This document shows positions 27,855 through 37,998 of a stretch of 64,000 nt of DNA, piece by piece. Made by a program: the position numbers and the translations under genes. Positions within the stretch are counted from its first letter, which is position 1; every line of letters begins with the position of its first letter. The notes under the pieces were generated by a model. That model was given only the letters and a program-made list of their open reading frames with translations. It did not search any database and was not told where the DNA came from. Origin of the DNA: Bordetella pertussis 18323 (lineage in GTDB: Bacteria > Pseudomonadota > Gammaproteobacteria > Burkholderiales > Burkholderiaceae_B). The stretch spans positions 3,472,001 to 3,536,000 of the forward strand of contig NC_018518.1 in NCBI RefSeq assembly GCF_000306945.1. The letters are read 5' to 3'.

Positions 27855-28895
27855 ATGCGCATCGTCCTCGTCACGGATGCCTGGCATCCGCAAGTCAACG
27901 GCGTGGTCCGTACCTGGACCACCATGCAAGGCCTGCTGCAGGATTGGGGGCACGAGTTGATCGTGGTCAGCCCGCAGGGCAGCCGTACCGTGCCGGCGCC
28001 GTCCGAGCCGGACCTGCGCCTGTGCCTGCAGCCGGGGCGCCAGTTGCGCCGCGTGCTGGGCGATGTCGTGCCCGATGCGCTGCACATCGCCACGGAAGGG
28101 CCGCTGGGCCTGGCCGCGCGCCGCATGGCGCTGCGCCGCGGCTGGCGCTTCACCACTTCGTTCCACACGATGTTTCCCGACTACCTGCAGGCGCGCATGG
28201 GCATTCCGGCGGGCCTGCCGTGGCGCTACCTGCGCTGGTTCCACCGGCCGTCGCAGCGGGTCCTGGTACCCACGCCCACCGTGCGCGACATCGTGGCGCG
28301 GCGCGGCCTGGGCAATCTGCAGGTATGGTCGCGCGGCGTCGATGCGCGCCGTTTCGCGCCCGGGCCGCGCGATTTCCTGCCCGAGCTGCCGCGCCCGCTG
28401 TTTCTCTGCGTGGGCCGCGTGGCGCGCGAGAAGAACCTGGATGCCTTCCTGTCGCTGGCGCTGCCGGGCAGCAAGGTGATCGTGGGCGGCGGCCCCGACG
28501 AAGCCCGCCTGCGCAGGAAGTTTCCGGCCGCGCATTTCGCCGGCCCGCAGGCCGATGACCGCCTGGCGGCCTACTACAACGCCGCCGATGTGTTCGTCTT
28601 TCCCAGCCTGACCGACACGTTCGGCCTGGTGATGCTGGAGGCCATGGCTTGCGGCACGCCGGTGGCGGCCTTTCGCAGCGAAGCGCCGCTGGCCGTGGTG
28701 CAGCAGGGCGCCACCGGCTTTCTCGACGACGACCTGGCGCAGGCCTGCCGCGCCGCGCTGGCGCTGGATCGCGACGAGGTGCGGGCGCATGCGCTGACGC
28801 GTACCTGGGACGCGGTGGCGCGCGACCTGCTGGCGGCGTTCACGCCGCTGGTCGAGGCGCCGCTGGCCTTGCCGCCGGCCGCCCAGCGCATATGA
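27855..28895 (+). CDS. GT4-family glycosyltransferase
   Basis: The 346-residue protein has two Rossmann lobes: an acceptor lobe starting RIVLVTDAWHPQVNGVVRT, and a donor lobe with FLCVGRVAREKNLDAFL and the E-x7-E motif in SLTDTFGLVMLEAMACGTPVA. The N-terminus resembles alpha-mannosyltransferases such as SqdX/PimB-like or GDP-mannose-dependent enzymes, but donor and acceptor are unknown. It stands alone between DUF1289 and the riboswitch-controlled ahcY unit. Confidence 0.85.
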   Translation: MRIVLVTDAWHPQVNGVVRTWTTMQGLLQDWGHELIVVSPQGSRTVPAPSEPDLRLCLQPGRQLRRVLGDVVPDALHIATEGPLGLAARRMALRRGWRFTTSFHTMFPDYLQARMGIPAGLPWRYLRWFHRPSQRVLVPTPTVRDIVARRGLGNLQVWSRGVDARRFAPGPRDFLPELPRPLFLCVGRVAREKNLDAFLSLALPGSKVIVGGGPDEARLRRKFPAAHFAGPQADDRLAAYYNAADVFVFPSLTDTFGLVMLEAMACGTPVAAFRSEAPLAVVQQGATGFLDDDLAQACRAALALDRDEVRAHALTRTWDAVARDLLAAFTPLVEAPLALPPAAQRI

Positions 28896-28917
28896 CGCGC
28901 CTTGCATGCGTCACCGT

Positions 28918-28945
28918 TTGCGGGGCCACGGCGAGCCGGTACAAT
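28918..28945 (+). promoter_or_regulatory. Promoter of the ahcY-metF operon
   Basis: TTGCGG (28918-28923) and TACAAT (28940-28945) are spaced by 16 bp. Transcription would begin about 7-10 bases later, at the 5' edge of the SAH riboswitch. Confidence 0.65.
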
Positions 28946-28955
28946 GCCGCCTATC

Positions 28956-29068
28956 CCTGAGGAGCGCTGCGACGACCCGGGCCGTGTCCACGGCATGCCG
29001 GTCGCCAGGCTCAGGAAATCCTTGTTCACGCGCCGCACATCGCGCGGCGCCGCAGCAACGGCGCTCAC
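28956..29068 (+). promoter_or_regulatory. S-adenosylhomocysteine (SAH) riboswitch
   Basis: The segment shows the conserved SAH aptamer blocks: CTGAGGAGCGCTGCGAC at the 5' side, GCCAGGCTCAGG in the middle and GCAACGGCGCTCACC at the 3' side. CTGAG pairs with CTCAG for P1, and GAGCGC (28962-28967) pairs with GCGCTC (29059-29064) as the pseudoknot-type helix. It sits about 105 nt upstream of ahcY, the usual target, and should turn on SAH hydrolase synthesis when SAH accumulates. Confidence 0.93.
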
Positions 29069-29174
29069 CTTTGTCGCATGAAGCGGGAAAGGCGAGTACG
29101 CGCCGTGCGGATCATGGTGCTACGCGTTGTCCGGCTTCATTGCGCGCCGTTCGACTTTCACGTGGAGCCACACC

Positions 29175-30593
<1,419 letters not shown>

Positions 30594-30663
30594 TGGATGT
30601 AGCACAATAGGGGCGGGGCCGCGCCATCGTGGCGCTGCCCGCCTCATACCAAGGAGATCGAAC

Positions 30664-30999
30664 ATGGCTCTGATTCTGGTCTGGATCCTCAATGCAGTCG
30701 CGCTGCTGGCGGTGGCCTATCTGCTGCACGGCATCACGGTGGCCAGCTTCGGCTCCGCGCTGGTGGCGGCGCTGGTGCTCGGCTTGCTGAACATGCTGGT
30801 CAAGCCGGTGCTGGTCCTGCTGACGCTGCCTATCACCATAGTCACGCTCGGCCTGTTTCTGATCATTCTCAACGCCCTGTTGTTCTGGTTCGCCGGCTCC
30901 GTGCTGCGCGGCTTCCAGGTCAACGGGTTCTGGTGGGCCGTGGCGGGAGCGATCCTGTACAGCATCATCGCCGGCCTGCTGACCAAACTGATCCCCTGA
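30664..30999 (+). CDS. Small four-helix membrane protein, PF04020 (phage-holin-4-like superfamily)
   Basis: The 111-residue protein is almost entirely hydrophobic with four transmembrane segments and the family core LGLLNMLVKPVLVLLTLPIT. Its role is unknown. It is conserved between ahcY and metF in many Betaproteobacteria. AAGGAG lies just before the ATG, and its TGA overlaps the metF ATG (TGATG), so it is coupled to metF. Confidence 0.85.
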   Translation: MALILVWILNAVALLAVAYLLHGITVASFGSALVAALVLGLLNMLVKPVLVLLTLPITIVTLGLFLIILNALLFWFAGSVLRGFQVNGFWWAVAGAILYSIIAGLLTKLIP

Positions 31000-31841
31000 T
31001 GACCCAATCCACTGCTCCCGCTTTCAGCCTGGAGTTTTTCCCGCCGCGCGACATCGCCGCCCAGGAGCGCCTGGTGCGCGCGGCCAAGCAGATGCTGGCG
31101 ATCCAGCCGCGCTACGTCAGCGTCACCTTCGGCGCGGGCGGTTCCACGCGCGCCGGTACGGCCGACACCGTGCGCACGCTGCGCAATCTCGGCTGCGACG
31201 CGGCGCCGCACCTGTCCTGCATCGGCGCCACGCGCGACCAGCTGCGCGACATCCTGGCGGCCTACCGCGAGCAGGGCGTGCGCCGGCTTGTCGCGCTGCG
31301 GGGCGACCTGCCTTCGGGCATGGGCGGCGACGCGGGCGAACTGCGCTACGCCAGCGATCTGGTGGCCTTCATCCGCCAGGAAACCGGCGACTGGTTCCAT
31401 ATCGAGGTGGCCGCCTACCCCGAGATGCATCCGCAAGCCGAAAGTCCGTCGGCCGATCTGGCGCATTTCGTCAACAAGGTGCAGGCTGGCGCCGACGCGG
31501 CCATCACGCAGTACTTCTTCAACCCCGACGCGTATTTCGATTTCGTCGAACGCGCGCAGGCCAAGGGTGTGGCCATACCCATCGTGCCGGGCATCATGCC
31601 CATCACCAACCACACCCAGCTGGTGCGTTTCTCGGAGATGTGCGGGGCCGAAATCCCGCGCTGGATCCGCCTGCGCCTGGCCGAGTACGGGGACGACAAG
31701 GCCTCGATCCGCGCCTTCGGCCTGGATGTCGTGTCCGAGCTGTGCCAGACCCTGCTGGAAAACGGCGCGCCCGGCGTGCATTTCTACACGCTCAACCACG
31801 CCGAAGCCACGCTCGGCATCTGGAAGGCGCTCAACGCCTAG
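30999..31841 (+). CDS. metF: Methylenetetrahydrofolate reductase
   Basis: The 280-residue FAD enzyme has the TIM-barrel start SLEFFPPRD with the catalytic Glu, the VSVTFGAGGSTR strand, ALRGDLP and the C-terminal HFYTLNHAEATL. It makes 5-methyl-THF for homocysteine methylation, so ahcY and metF together supply the methionine cycle. The TAG stop is inside the CCTAGC target next to IS481-3. The length is close to homologues, so the coding region seems complete. Confidence 0.94.
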   Translation: MTQSTAPAFSLEFFPPRDIAAQERLVRAAKQMLAIQPRYVSVTFGAGGSTRAGTADTVRTLRNLGCDAAPHLSCIGATRDQLRDILAAYREQGVRRLVALRGDLPSGMGGDAGELRYASDLVAFIRQETGDWFHIEVAAYPEMHPQAESPSADLAHFVNKVQAGADAAITQYFFNPDAYFDFVERAQAKGVAIPIVPGIMPITNHTQLVRFSEMCGAEIPRWIRLRLAEYGDDKASIRAFGLDVVSELCQTLLENGAPGVHFYTLNHAEATLGIWKALNA

Positions 31842-31842
31842 C

Positions 31843-32885
31843 TGTGAAGATTCAATAGGTTGTATGCATGGTTCATCCGAACCGGATTTGAGAAACTGGA
31901 AATCGCCAACCCCCCAGTTCACTCAAGGAGCCCGGCCGGATGAACACCCATAAGCATGCCCGATTGACCTTCCTACGTCGACTCGAAATGGTCCAGCAAT
32001 TGATCGCCCATCAAGTTTGTGTGCCTGAAGCGGCCCGCGCCTATGGGGTCACCGCGCCGACTGTGCGCAAATGGCTGGGCCGCTTCCTGGCTCAGGGCCA
32101 GGCGGGCTTGGCCGATGCGTCCTCGCGCCCGACGGTCTCGCCCCGAGCGATTGCGCCGGCCAAGGCGCTGGCTATCGTGGAGCTGCGCCGCAAGCGGCTG
32201 ACCCAAGCGCGCATCGCCCAGGCGCTGGGCGTGTCAGCCAGCACCGTCAGCCGCGTCCTGGCCCGCGCCGGTCTGTCGCACCTGGCCGACCTGGAGCCGG
32301 CCGAGCCGGTGGTGCGCTACGAGCATCAGGCCCCCGGCGATCTGCTGCACATCGACATCAAGAAGCTGGGACGTATCCAGCGCCCTGGCCACCGGGTCAC
32401 GGGCAACCGACGCGATACCGTTGAGGGGGCCGGCTGGGACTTCGTCTTCGTGGCCATCGATGACCACGCCCGCGTGGCCTTCACCGACATCCACCCCGAC
32501 GAGCGCTTCCCCAGCGCCGTCCAGTTCCTCAAGGACGCAGTGGCCTACTACCAGCGCCTGGGCGTGACCATCCAGCGCTTGCTCACCGACAATGGCTCGG
32601 CCTTTCGCAGCCGCGCCTTCGCCGCGCTGTGCCATGAGCTGGGCATCAAGCACCGCTTTACCCGACCTTACCGCCCACAGACCAATGGCAAGGCCGAACG
32701 CTTCATCCAGTCGGCCTTGCGTGAGTGGGCTTACGCTCACACCTACCAGAACTCCCAACACCGAGCCGATGCCATGAAATCCTGGCTACACCACTACAAC
32801 TGGCATCGACCCCACCAAGGCATCGGGCGCGCTGTACCCATCTCCAGACTCAACCTGGACGAATACAACCTATTGACAGTTCACA
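31843..32885 (+). mobile_element. IS481 copy 3
   Basis: The 1043-bp element is flanked by CCTAGC (31837-31842) and ACTAGG (32886-32891). The flanks differ, so the left (metF) and right (amino-acid ABC transporter) neighbourhoods may have been joined by recombination between IS481 copies. Confidence 0.95.
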
Positions 32886-32890
32886 ACTAG
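31940..32890 (+). CDS. IS481 transposase, copy 3
   Basis: The 316-residue intact transposase has Asp139, Asp217 and Glu253. The terminal codon is AAC (Asn) followed by TAG, both from the ACTAGG flank, unlike copies 1 and 2. Confidence 0.95.
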   Translation: MNTHKHARLTFLRRLEMVQQLIAHQVCVPEAARAYGVTAPTVRKWLGRFLAQGQAGLADASSRPTVSPRAIAPAKALAIVELRRKRLTQARIAQALGVSASTVSRVLARAGLSHLADLEPAEPVVRYEHQAPGDLLHIDIKKLGRIQRPGHRVTGNRRDTVEGAGWDFVFVAIDDHARVAFTDIHPDERFPSAVQFLKDAVAYYQRLGVTIQRLLTDNGSAFRSRAFAALCHELGIKHRFTRPYRPQTNGKAERFIQSALREWAYAHTYQNSQHRADAMKSWLHHYNWHRPHQGIGRAVPISRLNLDEYNLLTVHN

Positions 32891-32968
32891 GCTGTCCGTC
32901 CGGACAGCCGAGCATTCAACACAGGGGCGCCATCTCCTGATCGCGGCCGGCAGAGCCGCAGGCGCCCC
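32890..32968 (+). promoter_or_regulatory. Structured leader between IS481-3 and the amino-acid ABC operon
   Basis: Two strong hairpins follow the element. GGCTGTCC (32890-32897) pairs with GGACAGCC (32902-32909) around a GTCC loop. GGGGCGCC (32924-32931) pairs with GGCGCCCC (32961-32968) and encloses GCGGC (32943-32947) with GCCGC (32955-32959). An AGGAGA ribosome site follows. No gene is present. The structures may be a leader attenuator or remnants of an upstream terminator. Confidence 0.5.
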
Positions 32969-32983
32969 ACAGGAGACAAGAGA

Positions 32984-33883
32984 ATGAAGATAAGTACGGT
33001 ATTTTTTGCCGCGCTCGTCGGCGTCGCGGCAAGCGCGCCCGCCCATGCCGAGGGCCGGCTCGACAAGATCAAGTCCTCGGGCACCATCACCATCGGGCAT
33101 CGCGACGCCTCCATCCCGTTTTCGTACCTGGACGACAAGCAGAAACCGATCGGCTACTCGATGGAAATCTGCGAGAAGGCGGTCGAGGCCATCAAGGCCA
33201 AGCTGGGCATGGCGCAGATCAAGGTCAACCTGGTGCCGGTGACCTCGTCGACGCGCATCCCGCTGGTGGCCAACGGCACCGTGGACCTGGTCTGCGGCTC
33301 CGCCACCAATACCGTGGAGCGCCAGCAGCAGGTCGCGTTCGCGCCGACCACCTTCGTGACCGCGACGCGCTTCGCGGCCAAGAAATCGTCCAACCTCAAG
33401 AAGCTGGATGACATGAAGGGCAAGACCGTGGTCTCCACGGCCGGCACCAGCAATATCCGCTGGCTGACGCAGGCCAACGAAAAAGATAGCCTGGACATGC
33501 GCATCATCCCCACCAAGGACCACCCCGCCGCCATGCTGACGGTCGCCAACGGCCGGGCCGCCGCGTTCTTCATGGACGATGTGCTGCTGGCAGGGCTGGT
33601 CGCGACCGAGCGCAAGCCGGACGAGTGGATGATCAGCGAGGACACCTACACGGTGGAGCCCTACGCGCTGATCCTGCCCAAGGATGATCCCGCATTCAAG
33701 AAGGTGGTCGACGACACCGTGACCGGCATGATGCGCGATGGCAGCCTGGCCAAGCTGTACAAGAAATGGTTCGAATCGCCGATTCCGCCGCGCAACGTCA
33801 ACCTGCACCTGCCGATGAGCGCGGCGCTGCAGCGCGTCATCGCGAATCCGACCGATTCGGCGGACCCTGCCACCTATCGTTGA
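32984..33883 (+). CDS. Amino-acid ABC transporter substrate-binding protein (GltI type)
   Basis: The 299-residue periplasmic protein has a signal peptide (1-22, AHA-EG) and a family 3 solute-binding fold (GTITIGHRDASIPFSYLDD, VDLVCGSATNTVERQQQVAFA). It resembles glutamate/aspartate-binding GltI, which fits the racemase at the end of the operon. The ATG at 32984 has AGGAGA upstream. It is the first gene after IS481-3, so its original promoter may lie beyond the element. Confidence 0.85.
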   Translation: MKISTVFFAALVGVAASAPAHAEGRLDKIKSSGTITIGHRDASIPFSYLDDKQKPIGYSMEICEKAVEAIKAKLGMAQIKVNLVPVTSSTRIPLVANGTVDLVCGSATNTVERQQQVAFAPTTFVTATRFAAKKSSNLKKLDDMKGKTVVSTAGTSNIRWLTQANEKDSLDMRIIPTKDHPAAMLTVANGRAAAFFMDDVLLAGLVATERKPDEWMISEDTYTVEPYALILPKDDPAFKKVVDDTVTGMMRDGSLAKLYKKWFESPIPPRNVNLHLPMSAALQRVIANPTDSADPATYR

Positions 33884-33917
33884 GCGCGGGCCGGGGCCAG
33901 CCCCGCGCCCCGCGCTC
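33882..33917 (+). terminator. Intra-operon hairpin after the binding-protein gene
   Basis: GAGCGCGGG (33882-33890) pairs with CCCGCGCTC (33909-33917), with an inner CGGGGC/GCCCCG stem. No T-run follows. Such hairpins between binding protein and permease genes often stabilise or attenuate the transcript to keep the binding protein in excess. Confidence 0.55.
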
Positions 33918-33962
33918 GCCGCGTCCGCCGTGCCGTCCCGCCTGCGCAGCCTGGATACAACC

Positions 33963-34724
33963 ATGAACTACAACTGGAATTGGCATATTTTTCTTGAGAT
34001 GTCGCCGACCGGCGGCATCTACCTGGGCACGCTGCTGACCGGCATGGCGTGGACGCTCGGCACCGCGGCGCTGGCCTGGATCCTGGCGCTGGGCATCGGC
34101 ATCGTGGTGGGCGTGGCCCGCACCACGCAGTCGAAATGGGCGCGCATCCTGGGCGCCACGTACGTCGAGTTCTTCCGCAACATTCCGCTGCTGGTGCAGA
34201 TGTTCCTCTGGTACTTCGTCGTGCCCGAAATCCTGCCGGTGCAGCTTGGCGACGCGATCAAGAGCATCCCGCCGCCATGGGGCATCTTCATCCCGGCGGT
34301 CCTGTGCCTGGGCTTCTACACCTCGTCGCGGGTGGCCGAACAGGTGCGCGCCGGCATCGAGTCGCGTCCGGCCAGGCAGCGCATGGCGGCCACCGCGCTG
34401 GGCATGCGGCCCAGCCAGGTGTACCGGTACGTGCTGCTGCCGACCTCGTTTCGCATCATCCTCCCGCCGCTGACCTCGGAACTGCTCAACCTCATCAAGA
34501 ACACCTCGGTGGCATTCACCATCGGCCTGCTCGAACTGGTCGGCGCGGCCCGCTCGATGCAGGAATTCAGCTTCCAGGTCTTCGAAGCCTTCGCCGGCGC
34601 GACGCTTTGCTACTTCCTGCTCAACCTGATCGTGCTGCGCGCAATGCGATACATTGAAACGCGGCTGGCCGTGCCGGGCTTCATCGGCCCCGTCTCCGCC
34701 ACCACCAAACTGGCTCCGACATGA
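33963..34724 (+). CDS. gltJ: Polar amino-acid ABC transporter permease (GltJ type)
   Basis: The 253-residue inner-membrane protein is of the His/Glu/Gln/Arg permease family with five or so transmembrane segments, EFFRNIPLLVQMFLWYF, and the EAA loop region AATALGMRPSQVYRYVLLPTS. The ATG at 33963 (MNYNWNWHIF) matches the family start. Its stop overlaps the next permease gene as ATGA. Confidence 0.88.
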   Translation: MNYNWNWHIFLEMSPTGGIYLGTLLTGMAWTLGTAALAWILALGIGIVVGVARTTQSKWARILGATYVEFFRNIPLLVQMFLWYFVVPEILPVQLGDAIKSIPPPWGIFIPAVLCLGFYTSSRVAEQVRAGIESRPARQRMAATALGMRPSQVYRYVLLPTSFRIILPPLTSELLNLIKNTSVAFTIGLLELVGAARSMQEFSFQVFEAFAGATLCYFLLNLIVLRAMRYIETRLAVPGFIGPVSATTKLAPT

Positions 34725-35410
34725 ACGAATTCGACTTCGACGTCATAGGACGCTCCCTGGGATACCTGTTCCGCGACGGCATGGTGTTCACGCTCAAGCT
34801 GACGTTCCTGTCCACGGCCATGGGGCTGGCGCTGGGAACCCTGCTGGCGATGTGCCGCCTGTCGGGCATCAAGCCGCTGAGCGCGGTCGCCGCCGCGTAC
34901 GTGAACGGGCTACGCGCCTTGCCGCTGATCCTGGTCATCTTCTGGTTCTACTTCCTGGTGCCCTACATAGGCGGCTGGCTGACCGGCGCCGGCAGGCCGC
35001 TGCAGGTGGGCGGCTTCACCTCGGCGCTGATCACCTTCACCCTGTTCGAGGCCGCCTACTTCTGCGAAATCATGCGCGCCGGTATCCAGTCCATTCCGCG
35101 CGGCCAGACCTCGGCCGCCTACGCCATCGGGCTCAATTACTGGCAGACGATGGCTTATGTGGTCCTGCCCCAGGCGCTGCGCAACATGGCGCCGGTCCTG
35201 CTCACCCAGACCATCGTCCTGTTCCAGGACACCTCGCTGGTCTACGTGCTGTCGCTGACCGACTTCCTGGGAGCGGGCATCAACGTCGCCCAGCGCGACA
35301 ACCGGCTGGTGGAAATGTATCTCTTCGTCGCGGCGGTGTACTTCGTCATGAGCTTCGCGGCATCGCGATTCGTGCACTACCTGCAGCAACGCAACACCAT
35401 GGCCGCGTAA
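34721..35410 (+). CDS. gltK: Polar amino-acid ABC transporter permease (GltK type)
   Basis: The 229-residue permease pairs with the preceding one. It carries NGLRALPLILVIFWFYFLVP and the ATPase-contacting loop SAAYAIGLNYWQTMAYVVLPQA. Length and motifs are normal for the family. It is the second half of a heteromeric channel. Confidence 0.88.
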   Translation: MNEFDFDVIGRSLGYLFRDGMVFTLKLTFLSTAMGLALGTLLAMCRLSGIKPLSAVAAAYVNGLRALPLILVIFWFYFLVPYIGGWLTGAGRPLQVGGFTSALITFTLFEAAYFCEIMRAGIQSIPRGQTSAAYAIGLNYWQTMAYVVLPQALRNMAPVLLTQTIVLFQDTSLVYVLSLTDFLGAGINVAQRDNRLVEMYLFVAAVYFVMSFAASRFVHYLQQRNTMAA

Positions 35411-35434
35411 GCGCGGCGAAGAACAGGACGTCAC

Positions 35435-36025
35435 ATGATAGAAATCAAGAATGTCAGCAAGTGGTATGGCGCGACGCAGGTGCTCAATGACTGCGTGACC
35501 AGCGTGGCCAGCGGCGAAGTCGTGGTCGTCTGCGGCCCGTCGGGCTCGGGCAAGTCCACGCTCATCAAGACCGTCAACGGGCTGGAGGCCTTCCAGAAGG
35601 GCGAAATCATCGTCGACGGCGTTTCGGTGGGCGCGCACGCCATCGCCCTGCTGGAGCGGGTCGGCCTGCAGGCGCACCAGCACAAGTATCCCGGCCAGTT
35701 GTCCGGCGGGCAGCAGCAGCGGGTCGCCATCGCCCGCGCGCTGGCCATGCAGCCCATCGCCATGCTGTTCGACGAACCCACCTCGGCCCTGGACCCGGAA
35801 ATGGTCAACGAAGTGCTCGACGTGATGATCGACCTGGCGCGCGAGGGCATGACCATGATGGTGGTGACGCACGAGATGGGCTTTGCCCGCAAGGTCGCCG
35901 ATCGCGTCATCTTCATGGACGCCGGCAGTATCGTCGAAGACTGCCGCAACGACGACTTCTTCCAGAACATGGATCAACGCTCCCCGCGGGCGCGGCATTT
36001 CCTGTCCAAGATCATTTCCCACTGA
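35435..36025 (+). pseudogene. gltL: Amino-acid ABC transporter ATPase (GltL type) with an in-frame internal deletion
   Basis: The open frame codes for 196 residues, whereas GltL-type ATPases have about 240. Walker A GPSGSGKST (34-42), the signature LSGGQQQR, Walker B MLFDEP and the H-loop VVTHEMG are present. After VDGVSVG (residue 66) the sequence jumps to LLERVGL, so about 46 residues are missing. This includes the Q-loop (normally VGMVFQHFELFPHL) and most of the helical segment that contacts the permeases. The frame is kept, but the transporter is probably inactive unless another ATPase substitutes. The deletion point is near 35636-35647. Confidence 0.8.
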
Positions 36026-36030
36026 CCGCC

Positions 36031-36765
36031 ATGCCTAGCGACGACGACAAGCAATTCGAGGGCCGCTTCCTGGGCGTGCTGGGCGGCATGGGGCCGATGG
36101 CCGGCGCCAGTTTCATGCAACGGCTGGTGGCGCTGACCGAAGCCGCCTGCGACCAGCAGCATGTACCGGCCATCCTGTGGAACGACCCGCGCGTGCCGGA
36201 CCGGCCCGCTGGGCAATCCGGACAGGGCGCCGATCCGCTGCCGTGGATGCGCCACGGCATACGGCGGCTGGAGCAGGCCGGCGCCACCGCGATCGCCATC
36301 CCCTGCAATACCGCTCACGTCTGGTATCCGCAACTGGCGCAATCGGCGAGCGTGCCCGTCCTGCATATCGTGGAGGCGGTGCTGGACGACCTGCGGCGCC
36401 AGGGCATCCATGCGGGCCGCGTCGGCCTGCTGGCCACCGCCACGACGCTGCGGCTGGGCCTGTACCAGCATGAAATGCTGGCGCAAGGCTACGAACCGGT
36501 CGTGCCGCCCGTCGACCTGATAGATGGCCTGTGCGCGCAATCGATACGCCTGGTCAAGCAGAACCTGCTGCCGCAGGCACTGCCGCCGGCGCTGGCGTGC
36601 ATCGACAGCCTGCGCGCCATGGGCGTGGACGCCATCGTGCTGGGGTGTACGGAGTTGCCGCTGGCGCTGCCGCACGCGTTGCGCGCGGAGCTGGGCGTCG
36701 CGATGACCGACTCGATCGACGCGCTGGCGCTGGCCGGGCTGGGCTGGTATCGCCGCGGCGGCTGA
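36031..36765 (+). CDS. Aspartate/glutamate racemase family protein
   Basis: The 244-residue protein has the two catalytic-cysteine motifs PCNTAH (Cys92) and LGCTELP (Cys206) and the N-terminal LGGMGPMAG. Members racemise Asp or Glu without a cofactor, and some act on other acids. It follows the ATPase gene by 5 bp and is probably cotranscribed with the glutamate/aspartate-type transporter, which supports an acidic amino-acid substrate. It converges on the porin gene. Confidence 0.85.
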   Translation: MPSDDDKQFEGRFLGVLGGMGPMAGASFMQRLVALTEAACDQQHVPAILWNDPRVPDRPAGQSGQGADPLPWMRHGIRRLEQAGATAIAIPCNTAHVWYPQLAQSASVPVLHIVEAVLDDLRRQGIHAGRVGLLATATTLRLGLYQHEMLAQGYEPVVPPVDLIDGLCAQSIRLVKQNLLPQALPPALACIDSLRAMGVDAIVLGCTELPLALPHALRAELGVAMTDSIDALALAGLGWYRRGG

Positions 36766-36822
36766 AGTTCCGGCCGCCGGGGCTGGTGAGCGGGGAGCTC
36801 TTGCGGGCGCCCCGCCGCCGCA

Positions 36823-37887
36823 TCAGAAGATGTGGCGGATTCCCACCGCGGCGCCGATCTGCTTGTCGTCGCCCTGGATTTCGCCGGTGGCAGCGTCCTT
36901 GACCTTGTTGTAGTCGATGGTGCCGTAAACCTGCGTGCGCTTGGAGAGCGCGTACTCGGCCACCCCGACCAGCGCGTAGCGCTTGCCCTTGTCGCCTTCC
37001 TCGACCAGGTTCTTGCTGGTGTCGTAGTACGCGGCGCCCGTCAACGCCCAGCGCGGCGTGGCCTGCCAGGTGACGCCGGCGAAATAGCCGTTGTCCTTGC
37101 GCTCCAGGCCGCTGTCCGGCAGGCTGGTATTGCCCATCACGGCATTGACGAAACCGGTCTCATCGCGGCCATTGAAGTACCCGATGAACACCTTGGCGGT
37201 CTCGAACTTGTACGAGGCGTTGAGGTTCCAGACCCGCTGCTGGTAGTCGGAGTTGCTGGCCGAGTGCGTCAGCATGTAGCCGCCGCCGATCGAGAACGGG
37301 CCGGTCGTATAGGACAGCGTGCCGCCATACTGTTCGCCCAGCTTGTGGTCCTCGAAGCTGTCGCTGAACGCATACGACAGGATCATGTCGAAACCGGCCA
37401 GCTTGTCGTTGCGATAGCGCACCGAGTTGGAGCTGCGCGCGCGCGACATCGCCACCGGCAGCCACGAGTTCTGCGCATAGTTGCCGACGGTCAGCGGGTC
37501 GTACGAATCGGCCAGGATCGTGAACAGGGGCGTGTCCTGGCGGCCCAGCGAGATCGCGCCGATCTCGCCGCCGTCCAGGCCGACGTAGGCGTGGCGGTTG
37601 AAGAAGCTGTCGGGATCGGAGCGCTCGCCGTTCTGGACATTGAACCCGCTTTCCAGGCGGAAGAAGGCCTTCATGCCATCGCCCAGGTCTTCCACGCCGC
37701 GCAGGCCCCAGCGGCTGTTGGAGATGGCGCCGTTTTCCATCGACACGCGGCTGTTGCCGTTGTCGTTGCCGGTGCTCAGGTAGCGGACGCTGACGTCGGC
37801 GATTCCGTACAGCGTGACACTGGTTTCGGCGTGGGCGGTACCCACGAACATGCCTGCCAGCGCGACGGCTGGGATCAGTCGCTTCAT
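36823..37887 (-). CDS. Gram-negative porin (OmpC/Omp32-like general porin)
   Basis: The 354-residue protein has a signal peptide (1-20, AHA-ET), the betaproteobacterial porin start SVTLYGIADVSVRY, the L3 region and a C-terminal RHIF with terminal Phe for BAM recognition. It should form a 16-strand trimeric channel in the outer membrane. The ATG at 37887 is chosen because the signal peptide starts there. Sequence further upstream to 37944 is not part of the family. Its size is slightly smaller than the major Bordetella porin family. Confidence 0.9.
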   Translation of the reverse strand: MKRLIPAVALAGMFVGTAHAETSVTLYGIADVSVRYLSTGNDNGNSRVSMENGAISNSRWGLRGVEDLGDGMKAFFRLESGFNVQNGERSDPDSFFNRHAYVGLDGGEIGAISLGRQDTPLFTILADSYDPLTVGNYAQNSWLPVAMSRARSSNSVRYRNDKLAGFDMILSYAFSDSFEDHKLGEQYGGTLSYTTGPFSIGGGYMLTHSASNSDYQQRVWNLNASYKFETAKVFIGYFNGRDETGFVNAVMGNTSLPDSGLERKDNGYFAGVTWQATPRWALTGAAYYDTSKNLVEEGDKGKRYALVGVAEYALSKRTQVYGTIDYNKVKDAATGEIQGDDKQIGAAVGIRHIF

Positions 37888-37998
37888 TTTCCAGTCTCCT
37901 CTTTTTCGGACGTGAGTTGCCCGAATTGTTATCAATACCGCCACTGCGGGCGGCTTGCGCGGGTAGCGCTGGCCGTAACCTTAGCACCATCGCCACGC

